The position numbers and the translations under genes are program-made. Shown here in pieces: positions 51,856 through 59,985 of a DNA stretch of 64,000 bases. Where the stretch lies: positions 1,054,001 to 1,118,000 of the forward strand of contig NZ_PIPL01000001.1 of NCBI RefSeq assembly GCF_003987145.1. Reading direction: 5' to 3'. The DNA is from Aliidiomarina minuta (lineage in GTDB: Bacteria > Pseudomonadota > Gammaproteobacteria > Enterobacterales > Alteromonadaceae). The first letter of the stretch is position 1. Each line of letters starts with the position of its first letter. The notes under the pieces are model-generated. The model was not told the DNA's origin. It did not search any database and saw only the letters and a list, made by a program, of their open reading frames with translations.

Positions 51856-52749
51856 ATGAGGGCTTTAATTACCGGGGGAACCGGTTTAATTGGCACCGCG
51901 CTGATCAAAAAATTACGCAATCAATATCGAATTACGGTACTTACCCGGGACTCAGTTAAGGCTTATAAGAAACTGGGGCACGATATAGACACGCTCAATG
52001 ATTTGTCATCTCTGAGCAGCCTGGACAGTTTCGATGCGGTTATCAATCTGGCTGGCGAACCTATTGCCGATAAACGCTGGACCGACAAACAAAAAGAACG
52101 TATCGAACAAAGCCGTTGGCAGATCACTGAGCAGCTGGCGCAACTCTGTCAGGCTTCGGAGGAGCCTCCGGAAGTGCTTATTTCAGGTTCTGCAATCGGT
52201 TATTACGGCCGCCAGGGTGAAGAGCCGGTGACAGAAGCAGAGCCTCGCGTACATGATGAGTTCACGCATCGTTTATGCGCACACTGGGAACAACTGGCGC
52301 TCACTGCTGAAAGCGAAAAGACCCGTGTTTGTCTGTTACGAACCGGTCTGGTCATGGCGCCTTCAGGCGGAGCCCTGGCCCGTATGAGCCTGCCTTTTAA
52401 GCTAGGTATGGGAGGGCCCATCGGACATGGAAAACAAATGATGTCCTGGATTCACCTGGACGACATTGTCGACTTAATCATTTTTCTACTTAATAACGAA
52501 AAGTGCAGCGGTCCTTATAATGCTACCGCTCCGCATCCTGTCAGCAATGAAGAATTCAGTAAAACCCTGGGCAAGGTCTTACATCGCCCGGTGTTCTTGC
52601 GAGTACCAGCCTTTGTGATGAAAGGTTTGCTCGGAGAAATGGCCGATATGCTATTAACCGGCCAGGCTGTACTTCCTCAGCGAGCCCAGGAAGCGGGCTT
52701 CCAGTTCCGCCATGCGCAACTCAGGGAAGCCCTGCAACACTGTTTTTAA
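51856..52749 (+). CDS. yfcH: TIGR01777-type NAD-dependent epimerase YfcH
   Basis: 297 residues (E. coli YfcH 297). N-terminal Rossmann motif ITGGTGLIGTALIKKL, middle INLAGEPIADKRWTDKQK and SGSAIGYYGRQGEE, and C-terminal DUF1731-like region (FVMKGLLGEMADMLLTGQAVLP). A very strong ribosome site GAAGGAGGT lies 7 bases before the ATG. Substrate unknown; in the extended SDR family. Convergent with ybbP, whose stop is 2 bp away. Confidence 0.93.
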   Translation: MRALITGGTGLIGTALIKKLRNQYRITVLTRDSVKAYKKLGHDIDTLNDLSSLSSLDSFDAVINLAGEPIADKRWTDKQKERIEQSRWQITEQLAQLCQASEEPPEVLISGSAIGYYGRQGEEPVTEAEPRVHDEFTHRLCAHWEQLALTAESEKTRVCLLRTGLVMAPSGGALARMSLPFKLGMGGPIGHGKQMMSWIHLDDIVDLIIFLLNNEKCSGPYNATAPHPVSNEEFSKTLGKVLHRPVFLRVPAFVMKGLLGEMADMLLTGQAVLPQRAQEAGFQFRHAQLREALQHCF

Positions 52750-52750
52750 A

Positions 52751-55249
52751 TCAACTCAGATTGCGTATTAATGTAGCCGCATTCTGTGCCAGTAAACGGC
52801 GGCATACAAAGCGCCCCAGCACGGCCACAATGACGGCTCCGGTTACGGGCCCCAATAGCCAGAAACGCCAATGCAGCGACGGCTGCATGCCAAATGCCTG
52901 AGTTTGCAGCAGGAATACGGATAATTCCATCGCGATCGCTGCAATCAGGCCGGCGAGCGCTCCCAGAATGAGAAACTCATAGGTAACCGCCCGGGACAGC
53001 AACTTAGTGGGCGCTCCCAATGTGCGCAGTATAACCAGTTCCTGCTCGCGCTCCTCAAGCGTTGCCTGAACCTGAGCCACCAGTACCAGGCCACCGGCCA
53101 ATACTACCAGCACCAGTACAAAGGTGATCGCCAGCGACACCTGCTGAATCACTTCACGCAACTGCTGAATAATGTCATCCACATCAATCAGCGATACCTG
53201 AGGAAAGTCACTGAACAGGTTATACAGCTCTGCCTTACGCGATTCGTCAAGATGGAAACTAGCAATATAGGTTGCAGAACTGTCGGTCAGAACGGCCGGA
53301 TCAAAAATCATATAGAAATTCGGCTGCATAGTGTTCCAGTCAACTTCCCGAATGCTGGTCACTGGCACAGTAAATTCATCGCCTCCTACCCTGAAGCTCA
53401 ACTCATCGCCAAGGTTAAGCCCGAGCCTGTCAGCTACCTGAGACTCGACAGAAACCTCGCCACTACTGTCCTCGGCAAACCAGCTACCCCTCACTATCTC
53501 ATTATTAGGAGGCAGATCTGCCAGCCAGGTCAGTTGCAATTCACGGCCAAAACCTTCCCGGAATTCGCTTGCATCGCGCTCTTCTTTACTCACTTCATCA
53601 CGTACAAGCTCATCATTAATAGCGGTTAAGCGTCCCGGTACCATAGGGTATAAGCTGGTCGCAGAAACCTGCTCCCGCTCAAACATTTCGCTCATGGGCT
53701 GCACCTGATCCGGCGCTACGTTAACCACAAAATAATTAGGCGCATCATCCGGTAACTGGTCCTGCCAATCCGCCAGTAATTCATTACGTAATGCCAGCAC
53801 CAGTAAAAACAGCATCAGAGCAGTCGCAAAACTGATCATCTGCACTGAGTTCTGCCGCGCACGACGCTGTAAACCTGCCATAGCAAGGCGCCAGCTGCTT
53901 CCCGCCTGCATACCTGCCTGTCGACTGGCACGAATAAACAAGCGGCTGATACCCATCAGCAATAACACCGCCAGTGAACCACCGGCCAATAAGGCGGCTG
54001 ACAACAACCAACTGCCGCTGTACATCACCATCAGCACATAAATAGTGGTGCCGCCTAATAACCACTGAAGCCAGGCGCGAACACTGGACCCGCCTAGCTC
54101 CCGATGGAGTACCCGTAATGGAGGCACTTTAATCAGACGTAACAATGGGTACAAACTAAACATCAGGGCACATAACAAGCCGGTAGCAATCGCCAGACCA
54201 TAAGGCCCCGCTCCCGCTGCAGGCAATGACTGCCCCAGCTGGCTACTGACCCAGATAATAACGGCTCCCTGCAATAGCCAACCCAGTACCAGCCCAAGTA
54301 TGATGCTGAAAAACGTGAGCAGCAGCAGATGCAATGTGAAAATACGCTGAATAGTACCTTTACGGCCGCCCAGTGTTTTCATAATAGCCACAGCATCATA
54401 ATTGCGCTGGCAATAACGCTGAGCCGCTACGGCCACAGCCGTTGCGGCTAACACCACACCCAGCAGGCTGGCCAGCAGCATAAACTGCTCTGCACGCTGT
54501 AAAGAGGCTGCCAGCGGTGTATCGCCATCGGTAATGCCCCGCCAACGCTGGGTTACATCATCCAGCTGCGGCAACAACCAGTCTTCATAACGCTCAATGG
54601 CTGCGGGCTCACCGGCAAATAAATAATTATAATTAACCCGGCTACCAGGCTGAATAAGGCCAGTCGCCTCGAGATCCTGATAGGCAATGAGTACATTGGG
54701 ACTGTCGGTAAATACATTAAGTCCCGAGTCGGGCTCGTGGGTAAGTACCCGGGTCACAATAAATACTGAATCACCTACTTCCAGTTCATCGCCAATATTC
54801 AGCTGCAAACGCTGAAATAACTGCGAATGAACCCAGGTCTCACCGGACTGCGGTAAATCAGTAGTCACTTCGCCGCTGGCATAAGGGCTGTCTGCAGTTT
54901 CCAGTTGTCCACGCAAGGGATAACCAGCGGACACCGCTTTAATATCCACCAGGGCCAGCTCTTCAGCAGCAAACGCCATAGAATTGAAGCTAACCCGTTG
55001 GGCCCACTGCAGGCCTTCCTGCTCTGCGCGGGTCAGCCATTCGGTATTTATCTCAGCTCGTGAGCGTAACACCCGGTCAGCCGCCAGGAATTCAGCGCTG
55101 CGCTCCAGCAAACCGGCCTGTAAACGTTCACTGAAAAGCGAAAGTGACAGCACCGCACAGACCGCCAGACTAACAGCAGCCGCCATGATAGTCAGTTCAC
55201 CGCGCTTTAACTCATGTTTGAGCAGGCGCCAGGAAATCTTATGCCACAT
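52751..55249 (-). CDS. ybbP: ABC transporter permease YbbP (FtsX/MacB type)
   Basis: 832 residues (E. coli YbbP 804). Ten hydrophobic helices are arranged as one N-terminal helix, two groups of FtsX-type helices (about 255-430) and a final group (about 715-832), with large periplasmic domains between. Starts MWHKISWRLLKHELKRGELTI. The FtsX motif appears in the last module (VLVVLAGGLVLVAQVQATLEER and the ELVILRTLGAPTK loop). With YbbA it forms an ABC exporter of lipoprotein or lipid-related type whose substrate is not established. Overlaps ybbA by 11 bp. Confidence 0.93.
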   Translation of the reverse strand: MWHKISWRLLKHELKRGELTIMAAAVSLAVCAVLSLSLFSERLQAGLLERSAEFLAADRVLRSRAEINTEWLTRAEQEGLQWAQRVSFNSMAFAAEELALVDIKAVSAGYPLRGQLETADSPYASGEVTTDLPQSGETWVHSQLFQRLQLNIGDELEVGDSVFIVTRVLTHEPDSGLNVFTDSPNVLIAYQDLEATGLIQPGSRVNYNYLFAGEPAAIERYEDWLLPQLDDVTQRWRGITDGDTPLAASLQRAEQFMLLASLLGVVLAATAVAVAAQRYCQRNYDAVAIMKTLGGRKGTIQRIFTLHLLLLTFFSIILGLVLGWLLQGAVIIWVSSQLGQSLPAAGAGPYGLAIATGLLCALMFSLYPLLRLIKVPPLRVLHRELGGSSVRAWLQWLLGGTTIYVLMVMYSGSWLLSAALLAGGSLAVLLLMGISRLFIRASRQAGMQAGSSWRLAMAGLQRRARQNSVQMISFATALMLFLLVLALRNELLADWQDQLPDDAPNYFVVNVAPDQVQPMSEMFEREQVSATSLYPMVPGRLTAINDELVRDEVSKEERDASEFREGFGRELQLTWLADLPPNNEIVRGSWFAEDSSGEVSVESQVADRLGLNLGDELSFRVGGDEFTVPVTSIREVDWNTMQPNFYMIFDPAVLTDSSATYIASFHLDESRKAELYNLFSDFPQVSLIDVDDIIQQLREVIQQVSLAITFVLVLVVLAGGLVLVAQVQATLEEREQELVILRTLGAPTKLLSRAVTYEFLILGALAGLIAAIAMELSVFLLQTQAFGMQPSLHWRFWLLGPVTGAVIVAVLGRFVCRRLLAQNAATLIRNLS

Positions 55250-55919
55250 GCTCTGCCCGCTCCGTCAGCTGTCCTGCATCCATTTCAAATACCCGTTCAC
55301 AACGCGTCGCTAATTGTTGATCATGAGTCACCACAACCAGGGTGGTATTAAACTCACGGTTAAGCTCAAACAGAAGCGCTTCGACCTTGCTGCCGGTGCC
55401 ACTATCCAGGTTACCGGTAGGTTCATCGGCGAACAGAATTTTAGGGGTGCCGATAAAAGCACGGGCAATAGCAACACGCTGTTGTTCACCACCCGAAAGC
55501 TGATTCGGATAATGAGTCAGGCGTTCGGAAAGGCCTACAGTTGCCAGTAACTCTTTCGCCTGATGCTCTGCATCCTTACGACCCGCAAGTTCTGCGGGTA
55601 ACATAACGTTCTCTAAAGCAGTCAGGCTAGGTATCAACAGGAAAGACTGGAAAATAAAACCAACCTTGTCTGCGCGAACTTTGGCACGTTGCTCTTCATC
55701 CAAATCGCCAATATTTACGTTATCTATAAGAACCTGACCACTGCTGGCTGTGTCCAATCCGGCAAGCAATGACAACAGAGTCGACTTACCAGAACCTGAG
55801 GCGCCAACGATAGCAACCGATTCACCCGCTTTTATTGCAAGATCAATTGCGTGTAGAATGGTGAGTTCACCATTGCTGGTATCAACTTTTTTACTAACTG
55901 ATTTGGTTTCAATTATCAT
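55239..55919 (-). CDS. ybbA: ABC transporter ATP-binding protein YbbA
   Basis: 226 residues (E. coli 228). LolD/MacB-like ATPase with Walker A GASGSGKSTLLSLLAG, Q-loop QSFLLIPSLTALENV, signature LSGGEQQRVAIARAF, Walker B ILFADEPTGNLD and the H-loop VVTHD. Works with YbbP. Its start codon abuts the tesA start codon on the opposite strand (55919 and 55920), so each gene's ribosome site and promoter must lie inside the other. Confidence 0.96.
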   Translation of the reverse strand: MIIETKSVSKKVDTSNGELTILHAIDLAIKAGESVAIVGASGSGKSTLLSLLAGLDTASSGQVLIDNVNIGDLDEEQRAKVRADKVGFIFQSFLLIPSLTALENVMLPAELAGRKDAEHQAKELLATVGLSERLTHYPNQLSGGEQQRVAIARAFIGTPKILFADEPTGNLDSGTGSKVEALLFELNREFNTTLVVVTHDQQLATRCERVFEMDAGQLTERAEHVA

Positions 55920-56555
55920 ATGATGAAAAAATCCCTGTTCAATTTCAGTCTCATTTTATTACTTCTGGTGTTTATACGGCCAGCAGCGGCAAATGTTTCA
56001 CTTTTAGTTTTAGGCGACAGCCTGAGTGCCGGTTATGGCATCTCTGAAGGTGACACCTGGGTTGCTGAAATCCAGCGCCAATGGGAGCAGGAACAACCTG
56101 ATTACCAGATTATCAACGCCAGCATCAGCGGCGACACCACTCAGGGCGCCCTGAACCGACTCTCTTCCGTCATCGATCGACACCAGCCTGACGCCGTTTT
56201 TATTGAGCTAGGTGGCAACGACGGGTTACGCGGCTTCGCCATCGAGAGTATTCGTAATAACCTCAGCGAGATGATCGACTACCTACATGGAAGAGGAATA
56301 TACGTGGCACTCAGCCAAATTGAAATACCCCCCAACATGGGCCGTCGTTACACATCCAGCTTCAATGCTGTTTTTCGCGAGGTTGCTGAAAATCACGAGG
56401 TCACTCTGGTGCCATTTTTTATGCTGGAGATCGCTATTGACAGCGACCTGATGCAAAGCGACGGCATTCACCCGAACCTGGACGCACAACCTGTTATCGC
56501 TGAAATAATGGAACCGGAACTACGGCAGATCCTGGATAGGGTAAAACAGCTGTGA
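55920..56555 (+). CDS. tesA: Multifunctional acyl-CoA thioesterase I / lysophospholipase TesA
   Basis: 211 residues with a signal peptide (hydrophobic core FNFSLILLLLVFIRPAAA). SGNH hydrolase blocks: GDSLSAGYGI with catalytic Ser34, GDTTQGALNRL, ELGGNDGLRGF and the catalytic Asp/His in DGIHPN. Periplasmic, acts on acyl-CoA and lysophospholipids. A second ATG lies directly after the first (MMKK), and the second is equally possible. Adjacent to ybbA as in E. coli. The TGA overlaps the GTG of the folK-like gene. Confidence 0.95.
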   Translation: MMKKSLFNFSLILLLLVFIRPAAANVSLLVLGDSLSAGYGISEGDTWVAEIQRQWEQEQPDYQIINASISGDTTQGALNRLSSVIDRHQPDAVFIELGGNDGLRGFAIESIRNNLSEMIDYLHGRGIYVALSQIEIPPNMGRRYTSSFNAVFREVAENHEVTLVPFFMLEIAIDSDLMQSDGIHPNLDAQPVIAEIMEPELRQILDRVKQL

Positions 56556-57118
56556 ATCACCCCTGTTATTACTATCTGGGACTGGGCAGCAACCTTTTAC
56601 CTGCAAGTAACATAGCCCGTGCGCTTAACCTGCTACAAGCACAGTTTGCTCAATTATTAGTCTGGCCTGTCATTGAGACTGTGCCAGCCGACATTGAAAC
56701 CAACCACCACTTTTACAATACGCTGGTAATAATCAGCAGTAATCTGCCCCCGAAGCAACTCAAACAAACCCTTAATGATATGGAGAAAAGGCTCGGCCGG
56801 GACCGTAGTGACCCTGCCAGTAGCGAGAAAGACAGAACCATAGATATTGATATTCTGGCGCAACAGAGCGAGCTCAACTTCGCTATCACTGAGCAGTTTA
56901 CTGAACCCTACGTGCGTCAGGTGCTGACAGCTGGTAGCAAACCCAATGGTCAGTGTCGTGAAATCAGCATTGAAGGGCAATCGTTACAAAATGAAGCAAG
57001 TACCCTGATTGACGGGCACAAGCTGCATAACAGTTTCATTATTGAAGATGGAATTAGTGTGCTCTTCGAGCGCTTTCGGGAATTATCTCAAGTAAAGGTT
57101 ACCGATTTAGCAAAGTAA
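56552..57118 (+). CDS. Diverged HPPK (FolK)-like protein
   Basis: 188 residues from a GTG that overlaps the tesA stop codon (GTGA). HPPK-like features: YYLGLGSNLLPASNIARAL at the N-terminus, FYNTLVIISSNLPPKQLKQTLNDMEKRLGRD (key residues N, E, LGR), and the DRTIDIDIL core with both Asp residues that bind Mg2+. The tail differs from active FolK: the PHPRM-like motif after the Asp pair reads TEPYVRQVLTAG, and the C-terminal 45 residues are unfamiliar. It may be an HPPK paralog with altered activity, perhaps on monapterin-type pterins, given its convergent neighbour folM. Confidence 0.78.
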   Translation: MNHPCYYYLGLGSNLLPASNIARALNLLQAQFAQLLVWPVIETVPADIETNHHFYNTLVIISSNLPPKQLKQTLNDMEKRLGRDRSDPASSEKDRTIDIDILAQQSELNFAITEQFTEPYVRQVLTAGSKPNGQCREISIEGQSLQNEASTLIDGHKLHNSFIIEDGISVLFERFRELSQVKVTDLAK

Positions 57119-57820
57119 GCGGCCACCATCCACACGAACCACACTGGCGGTCATATAATGATTATCCAGTATTGAGTAGATAGCTTTTTCCAGGGCTTCA
57201 AATCCCCCTTCAGTGGCTAACATAGTCTCGCTTAGTACCTTTTCCTGCTCTTCAGCAGAATGTCCGGCTAAAAATTTAACCGGCCCCGGCTGAATAGCAT
57301 TCACCCGCACCGAAGGCGCGAGCCGCTTCGCGAAGCTGATCATCAGATTTTCCGAAGCCGCTTTCGTCGAGCAATACAGAGCGTAATCAGGATTCGGGTT
57401 ATCCACATAGATATCAGTCACATGAATAATGTTGGTTTGTACTTCTGAGGTCTGGAGCAAATCACTAAGCTGGGTGTTGATGCGCGCCGGTAACTTCATA
57501 TGAATCTGATAAAGTGCATCATAAAAGGACATGAAGTCATCTTTATGTTGCTCATCTTTTTCATAGATAGACGCATTGTGCAGAATAAAGTCCAGTCGTG
57601 TGAACTGCGCGCGCACAGCCTGAATAGCCCCATCCATACTTTCATCGTCCAGTGCATTACAATTAATTTGGGTCAGGTTTCGCTGATCCAGCTGCTCCAG
57701 CTCTGGACTTCCGCTACGGGTAAAAACCACCACCTGCCAGCCTTTAGCCAGCAATGAACGGGTCATGTGCAAGCCTAAACGCTGGCTGGCACCGGTAATT
57801 AAGGCTACAGATTGAACCAT
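57107..57820 (-). CDS. folM: Dihydromonapterin/dihydrofolate reductase FolM (SDR family)
   Basis: 237 residues (E. coli FolM 240). SDR fold with cofactor motif GASQRLG near the N-terminus, NNAG equivalent FILHNASIYE, and active-site Tyr/Lys in YALYCSTKAASENL. C-terminal VNAIQPGPV follows. Reduces dihydromonapterin to tetrahydromonapterin with NADPH. Overlaps the 3' end of the FolK-like gene by 12 bp in convergent orientation. Upstream lies the second REP array. Confidence 0.85.
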   Translation of the reverse strand: MVQSVALITGASQRLGLHMTRSLLAKGWQVVVFTRSGSPELEQLDQRNLTQINCNALDDESMDGAIQAVRAQFTRLDFILHNASIYEKDEQHKDDFMSFYDALYQIHMKLPARINTQLSDLLQTSEVQTNIIHVTDIYVDNPNPDYALYCSTKAASENLMISFAKRLAPSVRVNAIQPGPVKFLAGHSAEEQEKVLSETMLATEGGFEALEKAIYSILDNHYMTASVVRVDGGRLLC

Positions 57821-57899
57821 ATTGATTCCTTACAGAGTGTGGTAATTGATAATACGCGATAATTCAAAGAAGGATCTACCAAAAGCGCGCGACCACACC

Positions 57900-58535
57900 G
57901 TAGGGCAGGCTTCGCCTGCCGTGGTAGCTATATGCTGGCACCATGTAACGTCCGCAGGCGCAATTTCATCCACGGTGCCATATAGGATACATATATTCGA
58001 TAGCAGGCAGAAAACCAAAGACATGGAGGTGACCCAGCCCTTCCACGGCAGGCCGAGCCTGCCCTACCAGAAAGCGCGCGACCACACCGTAGGGCAGGCT
58101 TCGCCTGCCGTGGTAGCTATATGCTGGCACCATGTAACGTCCGCAGGCGCAATTTCATCCACGGTGCCATATGGTGCATATATTCGATAGCAGGCAGAAA
58201 ACCAAAGACGTGGAGGTGACCCAGCCCTTCCACGGCAGGCCGAGCCTGCCCTACCAGAAAGCGCGCGACCACACCGTAGGGCAGGCTACGGAAAACCAAA
58301 GACGTGGAGGTGACCCAGCCCTTCCACGGCAGGCCGAGCCTGCCCTACCAGAAAGCGCGCGACCACACCGTAGGGCAGGCTACGCCTGCCGTGGTAGCTA
58401 TATGCTGGCACCATGTAACGTCCGCACGCGCAATTTCATGCACGGTGCCATATGGTGCATATATTCGATAGCAGGCAGAAAACCAAAGACATGGAGGTGA
58501 CTCAGCCCTTCCACGGCAGGCCGAGCCTGCCCTAC
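57900..58535. repeat. REP array B: eight REP sequences, 187-189 bp composite unit, one internal deletion
   Basis: Plus-oriented copies at 57900-57920, 58089-58109, 58276-58290 (truncated) and 58370-58390. Minus-oriented copies at 58047-58067, 58234-58254, 58328-58348 and 58515-58535. Core is a GTAG head plus a GGCAGGC/GCCTGCC hairpin. Units share flanks such as AAAGCGCGCGACCACACC and CACCATGTAACGTCC. The third plus copy stops after GCAGGCTACG and runs straight into GAAAACCAAAG, giving a 94-bp unit that looks like a deletion between GCAGGC motifs. The inverted REP partners and CACCATGTAACGT interior match array A. Nothing coding is visible in 57821-58647. Confidence 0.9.
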
Positions 58536-58570
58536 CGGAAAACACGTAATATATACGAAGGGTTGGACAT

Positions 58571-58612
58571 GCCAAAGGTTCAGCGCGGTGTCCTGGGACA
58601 TCGCCTCACGGC
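58571..58612. repeat. 42-bp palindrome-containing repeat, copy 1
   Basis: Matches 58807-58848 at 37 of 42 positions. Contains the inverted repeat GCGGTGTCC...GGGACATCGC. Lies between REP array B and the first tRNA-Glu. The second copy replaces the 5' half of a decayed tRNA-Glu. Confidence 0.7.
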
Positions 58613-58647
58613 ATAAAATATGGGATATTGATCAGGCTGGCAAGCAA

Positions 58648-58723
58648 TGGCGTCCCCAAGGGGATTCGAACCCCTGTTACCGCCGTGAAAGGGCGGTGTC
58701 CTAGGCCTCTAGACGATGGGGAC
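58648..58723 (-). tRNA. tRNA-Glu (anticodon TTC), copy 1
   Basis: 76 nt with encoded CCA. Acceptor GTCCCCA with TGGGGAC, discriminator G. Anticodon loop CTTTCAC gives TTC. T-arm AGGGGTTCGAATCCCCT is intact. Last of the tRNA-Ala/Glu cluster on the minus strand. Confidence 0.98.
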
Positions 58724-58766
58724 CCGGACTTGCGCAGTGTTGCTGTAGAAAGCTGCAGAAATTGAA

Positions 58767-58848
58767 TGGCGTCCCCAAGGGAATTCGCTACCCCTGATAC
58801 CGCTGTGCCAAAGGTTCGGCGCGGTGTCCATGGGCACCGCCTCACGGC
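58767..58848 (-). pseudogene. Decayed tRNA-Glu
   Basis: The 3' third keeps TGGCGTCCCCAAGGG on the plus strand, that is, CCA end and acceptor, and the T-arm with mutations (GAATTCGCTACCCC instead of GATTCGAACCCC). The anticodon and D-arm side is replaced by the 42-bp repeat. It cannot fold as a working tRNA. It sits in phase between functional tRNA-Glu copies 1 and 2. Confidence 0.75.
58807..58848. repeat. 42-bp palindrome-containing repeat, copy 2
   Basis: 37 of 42 positions equal to 58571-58612. Internal inverted repeat GCGGTG...CACCGC around TCCATGGG. Part of the decayed tRNA-Glu. Confidence 0.7.
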
Positions 58849-58867
58849 GGTCAACTTCAAAATTGAA

Positions 58868-58943
58868 TGGCGTCCCCAAGGGGATTCGAACCCCTGTTAC
58901 CGCCGTGAAAGGGCGGTGTCCTAGGCCTCTAGACGATGGGGAC
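58868..58943 (-). tRNA. tRNA-Glu (anticodon TTC), copy 2
   Basis: 76 nt, same sequence as the copy at 58648-58723 including CCA. Anticodon TTC. Intact arms. Confidence 0.98.
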
Positions 58944-59006
58944 GCATCTTCAATTGCTTTTCAACTAAGTTCGGGAAAGGCGCCAGTTTTTCTTTCACAA
59001 AACTAA

Positions 59007-59082
59007 TGGCGTCCCCAAGGGGATTCGAACCCCTGTTACCGCCGTGAAAGGGCGGTGTCCTAGGCCTCTAGACGATGGGGAC
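59007..59082 (-). tRNA. tRNA-Glu (anticodon TTC), copy 3
   Basis: 76 nt, same sequence as the other two intact copies, CCA encoded. The spacer to tRNA-Ala is 24 bp, so it is co-transcribed. Confidence 0.98.
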
Positions 59083-59106
59083 CCGGACTTAGTTGAAGCA
59101 GAGTTT

Positions 59107-59182
<76 letters not shown>

Positions 59183-59233
59183 ATCCTAATAAACCAGCCA
59201 AATTTCGGCCGCTTTACCCTGACAGCGGGGCGA

Positions 59234-59262
59234 ATTCTAAGTGTCCACTGAAAAAGAGTCAA
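59234..59262 (-). promoter_or_regulatory. Promoter of the tRNA-Ala/Glu operon
   Basis: Minus strand: -35 TTGACT (59257-59262), 17-bp spacer, -10 TAGAAT (59234-59239), followed by the GC-rich discriminator TCGCCCCGC typical of stringently controlled stable-RNA promoters. Confidence 0.8.
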
Positions 59263-59346
59263 TACTTTTTTCGTCTTAACTCACTGTTCGCTCATTTTTT
59301 TAACACTTCGCCGTAAAAATAGACAGTAGCGCTTATTTATCAGCTT

Positions 59347-59985
59347 TTACTTTTCTTCACCATCTAAATGATAAATCCGCTCTACGCCTTCTTTATCCGA
59401 CATAGTTACGCCCAGATCTTTCGCCAGACCATCCTTTATACTGTATATCCAGCCGTGTATTGTCAGCTGCTGACCACGGTTCCAGGCTTCCTGTATGGTA
59501 TAACTCTTAGCCAGATTACGTACCTGCTCAATGACATTCAGTTCACACAGGCGATCCAAGCGAGGATTATCTGCAAGTTGTTCTAATTCCTTGCGATTTT
59601 CACGATAGATATCTTTTATAGGAAACAGCCAGTTATCCACCAAGCCATGCGCGCTATTATCCATAGAGGCGGCTACACCACCACAACCATAATGCCCTAC
59701 CACCAGGATATGTTTAACTTTTAAGGCTTCTACTGCAAATTGCACCACAGACAAGCAATTAAAGTCAGTTTGTACAATCTGATTAGCCACGTTGCGGTGC
59801 ACAAATAGTTCACCCGGTGCCATACCTACTATTTCGTTAGCCGGAACGCGGCTGTCCGAGCAGCCGATCCATAAATATTCAGGTTTCTGCTGGTTCGCCA
59901 GCCGATTAAAAAAGTCTTTATCCTGCTCAACCTGCTCCCGTGCCCATTTTTTGTTGTTCTCCAATAATTCTTTTATCTCTGGCAT
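59347..59985 (-). CDS. can: Beta-class carbonic anhydrase
   Basis: 212 residues (E. coli Can 220). Zinc ligands Cys42, His98 and Cys101 appear in WIGCSDSRVPANE and VVGHYGCGGV, and the Asp44-Arg46 dyad is in CSDSR. Interconverts CO2 and bicarbonate in the cytoplasm. Its start shares one base with the gltX stop, so the two are translationally coupled. The gltX-can pairing is unusual compared with E. coli. Confidence 0.97.
   Translation of the reverse strand: MPEIKELLENNKKWAREQVEQDKDFFNRLANQQKPEYLWIGCSDSRVPANEIVGMAPGELFVHRNVANQIVQTDFNCLSVVQFAVEALKVKHILVVGHYGCGGVAASMDNSAHGLVDNWLFPIKDIYRENRKELEQLADNPRLDRLCELNVIEQVRNLAKSYTIQEAWNRGQQLTIHGWIYSIKDGLAKDLGVTMSDKEGVERIYHLDGEEK

Noticed and set aside
57846..58601. 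Several short ORFs on both strands in 57846-58601
   Set aside because: Same reason: they are reading frames through REP array B and its flanks.
58606..59006. ORFs of 60-84 residues across tRNA-Glu genes
   Set aside because: Frames through tRNA genes on either strand.
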